Below, piece by piece: positions 29,931-34,258 of a stretch of DNA of 34,258 bases. The notes below the pieces were generated by a model. That model was not told where the DNA came from and did not search any database. It saw only the letters and a program-made list of their open reading frames with translations. How positions within the stretch are numbered: the stretch's first letter is position 1; every line of letters starts with the position of its first letter. Source of the DNA: Chara braunii (lineage: Eukaryota > Streptophyta > Charophyceae > Charales > Characeae); the NCBI GenBank assembly GCA_003427395.1, contig BFEA01000224.1:2225791-2260048 (forward strand), in the 5' to 3' direction. Both the position numbers and the translations under genes were made by a program.

Positions 29931-31662
29931 GATTATGTTTTGACAGGTGGAGGTTAGATAAGTCCACTTTGACTAAGGGAAAATTTTACCATATTGCTTA
30001 GAGGTAGGCTTAGACATAGTTAACTAGGATGATTTGGGTAAGATCACGATATAAAGATTGTTCTCCATGAACTTATAAGTTTAGCCTGGGACATTGACCT
30101 GTCATTTGTTACATGCCCTCTTGATCGATTGATTCAAGATCCAGACCAGATTAAGGTTGATCCCTTGAGGGTGATCATGTGTTATCACTTATAACAGGTT
30201 AGTCGCCGATTCGTCGGTTTGCGACTCAACTCCAATTCACCCCTGCCACTCAACCTAAAGGCTTTAGCCCTGTGGTTTGTCTGTTTCGTTGTGTTTTTAC
30301 CCAGACATTATTGAATGACCATTTGACAAAGTTACTGAGTATTTTTATTGCGGGGAGGTTGCACTGAGGTTGAGGTTTGCATGGCTAAAGCAAGGGGTGT
30401 GAGAGCAGAGAATGGTTGAAGTTGACCCCGTGCAGCACATGGCCTTTCTGGTTGAATCTTTGATGTGATTGCAGGTATGCTTGGCGATTCGGACTTGGGA
30501 TTTGACTGTCTGCGCTCACACGATATATATATATATATATATGGCTGAGAGGAGTCTCATTGTGACTGTGAGAAATGATCGTCCTATATTAACAACCCTC
30601 TATATACATATGTGTATATATATGTCTCGAGTGTTTTCGTGCGGCCTACCGGGACCGCGCGTAAGGGTTAAACAGATTATGGGTTTGAGAGAAAAGGGAG
30701 ATTTCCTTTTATCCTTTGCTTCTTACAAATTTTTATAGTCGGACGTTGGTCCTGGGCCGGGATTCAAGGTCTTTGTCCAGGATATCCCAAGCCCTAGACT
30801 CTGCAAGAAAGGAATTCGCCCCCGTCCAGAGCCTATTTGCCTTGCCTGCCGAGACGCTCAGACCAAAGGTCGGAGGTCTCGTGGTGGTTGCACGACTATT
30901 CCTTCAGTCGTGCAATGTCGTGAAGGATTAGGCCCTCACGACACTTCGAGTCTGACACTTGAGTGTCATAAGCGGTACTCGGATCCGTGAGGGACCGCTT
31001 GATTATGGGCACTACATAGTACGCCATCGTTGTGACTGCTTGCGTACGTTTGCATTGCGAGTCGATATGGCTTAGCCTTGCGTTCGAGCGGTTTTACATC
31101 AAGTCTCGCGCGCGACGCCTATCTGATTTCCACATTGGAAAGTTATGGGTTGGCTACCGAGGGGCTAGGAGCGTTGTCGCATTGTTTGTGTTGTGCCGTT
31201 TCGTATGTGTGTGTGTGTGTTTTATTTTGATGTTCGTAAAGCGGTGTGCGCGTGGTGTGTGGGATGCGTCCTAGTCGACCGACGACGCGCCGAGCTTGGG
31301 ACTTCATCCCCCCAAGATGTCGGTTCGCGTGCGGGTCTGACAGAGGCGTATTACCACTCGTACCCCCTATGCTACAGCGAACTAGAAACGACCTCGGCTG
31401 GTCCACCTCTGCGATTGCAACTGATCAGCTTTCGTACTGTGGACAGGTAGCTCGACGGGGATACGCCCACCGAAGGGAGGTGACAGCTTCCGTAAGTTGG
31501 GGGTAAGTCGTGCCTCGCGTAGGCCCTATCCTGTCGTAGGGGCTCCCGAGAGGTATGGCTGGCGCACCGGGCTGGAGCGGCTTGCGGAAGCTCCACATGT
31601 ATAATTTGCGACAAAGGATTTAAACCAACTTCTGCGTGACGCGGCCTGGAGAGTCCCGCGCT
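29931..31662. other. Right part of the insert: no gene seen
   Basis: There is a small hairpin at 30201-30226 with CCGA-TTCG-TCGG at its tip inside AGTCG/CGACT, an (AT)n tract at about 30522-30542, and an AT-rich TATATACATATG block near 30600. From about 30650 the sequence becomes GC-rich with only short overlapping frames. I see no ribosomal RNA or tRNA signature. Confidence 0.5.
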
Positions 31663-32872
31663 GCCCTGGTGCGGTGCCAAACCGATGCACTCGACACCAT
31701 TGCAGCTGAAAGGCTTCTAGGAGTCCAAGTGTCTATAAAAGTATTGGAAAAGATCGGTAAGTGGGAGAGAGGCAAATTCCTCTCCTTGCTGGGTCAGGTT
31801 CTAGCAGTCTTGGTTGCTGCCTGTTCTACTCTGCGGTTCGTCCTCGTTGTACATCTACTGGGAGGCAAGGCATATACCCTTGTTCGCCGTTGTGTAGCGA
31901 AGTGCTTGTGGAAACCAGAAGCCTCGGAAGACCAGGGTTTTATGTCTAAGGTGGCTTGGGATACCGTAGCCACCGCCAAATTGATGGGGGGTTTCGGGAT
32001 TCTGAACCCAAAGCAACAAAATATGGCCTTGTTAGCGAAGTGACCCATCTTGGCAATGTTGGATACCTCGCAAAAGGTTTGGACCCGATTCGCCGAGTAT
32101 CTCCTTGGGTCAGACTGGACACTGGCCAATCATGATGACATTTGGCTTCGTCTATGTCTCCCGTCTTTCTCTCAGTGTCGATCGAAGTCGGTACTGTGGT
32201 GCCAAATTCTGTATGCTTGGAACAAGTTATGTCCTCCCATTGTAAGGGAGTCGGTTACACGGTCAAAAATCCTCAATCAACTTCTTTTTAAGAACTCTCA
32301 GATTCTTCTATAGGATGGCAAAGTATTCTCGGTTGCTCCATCATCAAGTAACTTTGACAAAACTTGGTGTATTAAGGGTATACTTCACCTCAGAGACCTA
32401 TGGAATGAGACTAGGAACTGTTGGCTCACTGTATACTCACTTCGGACAAAATTGCCCAGGGCCCGCAATATCAGAGGAAATTTTGAGGCTCTCAAACAGG
32501 CAATACCTGCTTCCTGGATCCTGTGTCTTCAACCAAATAGACACCCGGCCAAAGATACTTGTTTTTTTTTCTCCCTCCTGTTCGTCCACCTTCCGGCATG
32601 TGATTGGCCCCCCTTCACAGGGGGGTTCGAAGGTGCAAGTTTGGAAGCGCAGCCAAAATGCCAGGACAGAAGTCCGCCTCAGCTTCATAGGTGAAGAATT
32701 GGTGACTCTGGATGATGAACTACAAGAAGTGAAGGTCTGGATTACTGAGGGCCCCAGGGGTAAGGAAACTTGCTCGGGGGGGCGCCCAGCCTCGCCCTTT
32801 AAAATAGATGCATATAACTAGGGTTGGTTGGATCTGGTCAAGCCAGGGGACTTTACTCCACTGAGCCAATAC
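31663..32872 (+). pseudogene. Plus-strand LINE, segment 3: RT thumb and C-terminal region
   Basis: Frame 1 gives ERLLGVQVSIKVLEKIGKWE, LSLLGQVLAVLVAA, WDTVATAKLMGGFGILNPKQ, WTRFAEYLLGSDW and SKSVLWCQILYAWNKLCPP. The late region has WCIKGILHLRDLWNETRNCW, typical of LINE ORF2 C-termini. Only two in-frame stops (TGA 32041-32043, TAG 32311-32313) and no frameshift interrupt about 1 kb, so decay is modest. The end of recognisable coding is near 32700. The remaining bases up to 32872 are probably LINE tail or spacer. Confidence 0.9.
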
Positions 32873-33226
32873 GTGACGCCGAACCTCACGCCCGGCGCGA
32901 CTTCCTGATCAGAGTGGCATGTGGGCCTGGAAGTGCGAAAACAGGTGTGCCAAGGATTTTTGGGAAAGTGGGGGTGGAGTCCCAGGTCAGAACTGAGATC
33001 TCTTGTGGCAAGGTTTCAGGGGCATAGGTGCAATAAGGCTAAGGGACGGGTTACTTTCGGTCGGAGCGTGGTCGAGGTCGTGCAGCATAGGGCCAATGGC
33101 ATGCGCGGTGCATCTTGGGTCGCCCGATCCGCGTGTTTTAGTGACGGCGGTTCGGGAGAGGCCCGTCCGTAAGGAGTGCGATTTCTATGAGTCGGGTCTC
33201 CGGGTGGGGACACGTGGCGATTGTCG

Positions 33227-33595
33227 TCACGTGTTATGGTTAGACTCCGTAATTCCAGAGGCTCGGCGGTTGTCGCGTCGTGTGCAGTTTTCGCACGGCG
33301 TGTGGGGCCAATACGGGGCTATGGAGTTCCCCGGAACCACCGTGAGCTGGTGGTATGGGAGGAGGATGTGGAAGGGAGGGAAATTGGTGGCGATAACGAC
33401 GAAACCGAGGGATATATAGTATTGCGTGTTATACGTAGTTGGGTATTCGGGACACCGCGGGTCGCTGGTTACGGCACGGTGAAATTCCCTGGCGCATAGT
33501 CGGTTCTCGGTTAGGCAGGGGAATTCAGGATATCTCAGCCTAAGATATTCCTCCTCCCAGTGCTCGAAGTACACTGAGTCCCGTGTGTACGACAT
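33227..33595 (-). CDS. ORF X, copy B: conserved unrecognised protein, 122 aa
   Basis: The second copy of the unknown protein. It starts MSYTRDSVYFEHWEEEYLRL and contains TENRLCAREFH, SDPRC, GFVVIATNFPPF, LLPYHQLTVVP, IAPYWPHTPCENC and a basic end. It is shorter than copy A because its frame stops soon after the CENC. DNA homology continues past that stop, so either the A tail or the B stop is secondary. The N-terminal 30 residues are poorly conserved in sequence but similar in spacing to Trp/Tyr-rich copy A. Its function is unknown. Confidence 0.55.
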   Translation of the reverse strand: MSYTRDSVYFEHWEEEYLRLRYPEFPCLTENRLCAREFHRAVTSDPRCPEYPTTYNTQYYISLGFVVIATNFPPFHILLPYHQLTVVPGNSIAPYWPHTPCENCTRRDNRRASGITESNHNT

Positions 33596-33767
33596 CTTGT
33601 CATTGCGGCGTAGTGGAAGCCTTTCACACGCATCTGACTGACAGGGGGATTTCGAGGTATGGTGCCGGAAATTCCTGCCAGCTCAGGTGCTTGAAAGGAG
33701 GAAAATTCCTCCCCTATCCCGATACAAGAGATGCCAGGTTCGCCATTGATTGCGGATCGCCGCGCGT

Positions 33768-33827
33768 GGACACGTGTAGGTCGCGTAAATCAAATCGCGC
33801 TTACACGTATCCCCACGAGGTGTTCGC
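33768..33827 (-). promoter_or_regulatory. Conserved leader hairpin upstream of ORF X (copy B)
   Basis: Reading the minus strand: GCGAACACC (33827-33819), then GGATACGTGTAAGCGCGAT pairing with the downstream ACGCGACCTACACGTGTCC (ending at 33768). It lies about 170 nt upstream of the ORF X ATG, comparable with copy A. Confidence 0.65.
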
Positions 33828-34258
33828 TTGCACCCGGACCTGTTGGCTGACGCTTACGCAAAAGTGGGAGTTTAGTCCTTCATGCAAAATCGCTAGGCAA
33901 TATGGATAACTACCCAATCATCTAATCCTTCAATGATCCCGTAAACATTCATTTCCGATCATGCAAGGTGGCATCACACACATCAGACACATCAAATCTC
34001 ATATCGTGACGACAGTAGATCAAAGCGGCAAGCAACGATGATGGTTAGGCAAAAACGACAAGCACATCATTCCATCAAAACTTGTTCATCCAATATGCAA
34101 AAGAAAAGAAGGATCGAGACACAAAGATGCCAAAGGAAAATAAGGGGGAATTGCCCGAGCCCAAATCAAAACTTATACACAAAAGTAAATACAAGGACAG
34201 AGAAGATTATAAAGAAAATTACAACTCCACACTCATCATCCTCAACTTTTTTTTTTTT

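Larger units (their letters stand above)
23938..31662. mobile_element. 7.7-kb apparently non-coding insert carrying four hairpin arrays
   Basis: It interrupts a LINE ORF2 between the RT core and the block LLGVQVS, and is bounded by the 8-bp repeat GCCCTGGT. I find no protein domain on either strand; the longest frame, 220 codons on the minus strand at 25192-25854, is compositionally biased. Inside are successive hairpin families at 26023-26550, 26691-26868, 28262-28951 and 29241-29930. No terminal inverted repeat, LTR or retroposon tail was recognised at the ends (TTGTGCAAGTGACAGG at the left, GAGAGTCCCGCGCT at the right). An 8-bp duplication would fit hAT-, P- or Zisupton-like transposition. 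Several nested insertions are equally possible. Confidence 0.5.
32873..34258 (-). mobile_element. Element X, copy B (inverted, cut by window end)
   Basis: On the minus strand the order is leader (34258-33830), conserved hairpin, ORF X, then a 3' part ending GGCGTCAC at 32873, the same terminal bases as copy A. Aligned 3' blocks include CTGACCTGGGACTCCAC, AAAAATCCTTGGCACACC and GATCAGGAAGTC. The window ends within the leader, at the A-run corresponding to about 22040 in copy A, so the 5' third is not seen. Confidence 0.75.

Noticed and set aside
22423-33827. Element X copies as terminal inverted repeats of one giant transposon enclosing the LINE
   Set aside because: Copy A interrupts the LINE RT between adjacent motifs and LINE sequence precedes it, so A and B are better explained as two separate insertions of one family; their sequence divergence also argues against a single paired origin.

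Overview
Eukaryotic, repeat-dominated nuclear DNA. The window has microsatellites, MITEs, several decayed non-LTR retrotransposons (LINEs), a retrotransposon-type Gag ORF, and only one ordinary cellular gene I can name: a complete, uninterrupted cytosolic-type glyceraldehyde-3-phosphate dehydrogenase on the minus strand (17731-18738). That protein resembles streptophyte GapC, so I suspect a plant or streptophyte alga (a Chara-like genome would fit), but nothing here proves the species. A 380-base N gap touches the GAPDH stop codon. Isolated single Ns sit inside duplications or simple repeats and look like assembly joins.

Layout. 1-4450: LINE 3' relics, two copies of a 111-bp MITE, a fold-back element, two weak hypothetical ORFs and (CA)n/(GA)n and (CTT)n tracts. 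4450-10045: a minus-strand LINE (C-terminal part and RT at 4450-6182; endonuclease and linker at 8944-10045), apparently split by a plus-strand LINE fragment (ORF1-like frame plus endonuclease, 6188-8277). 10180-13980: diverged repeats, palindromes, a second MITE family, a long (CT)n run and a polypyrimidine tract. 14389-15974: an ORF with two tandem Gag-like domains and a decayed tail. 16648-17082: a MITE holding a second, hAT-like MITE with an 8-bp target duplication. 17731-18945: GAPDH and its probable promoter.

20730-34258 reads as one plus-strand LINE ORF2 cut into three pieces. The first break (20975-23382) is a repeat I call element X. The second (23938-31662) is a 7.7-kb, apparently non-coding insert flanked by an 8-bp direct repeat across which the LINE reading frame continues. 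A second copy of element X (32873 to the window end) lies inverted beyond the LINE. Both X copies carry a long leader with a conserved hairpin and an unrecognised small protein. The two proteins are about 65% identical over 75 residues by hand count, and many of their codons differ only at silent positions.

The most unusual content is in the 7.7-kb insert. It holds four successive families of repeated hairpins: three (plus one degenerate) at 26.0-26.5 kb, two at 26.7-26.9 kb, eight at 28.26-28.95 kb with an almost invariant 20-nt apex on covarying stems, and six units on a near-exact 124-bp period at 29.24-29.93 kb. Compensatory changes in two of the stem families suggest selection for RNA or cruciform structure. 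I do not recognise this arrangement as a described element.
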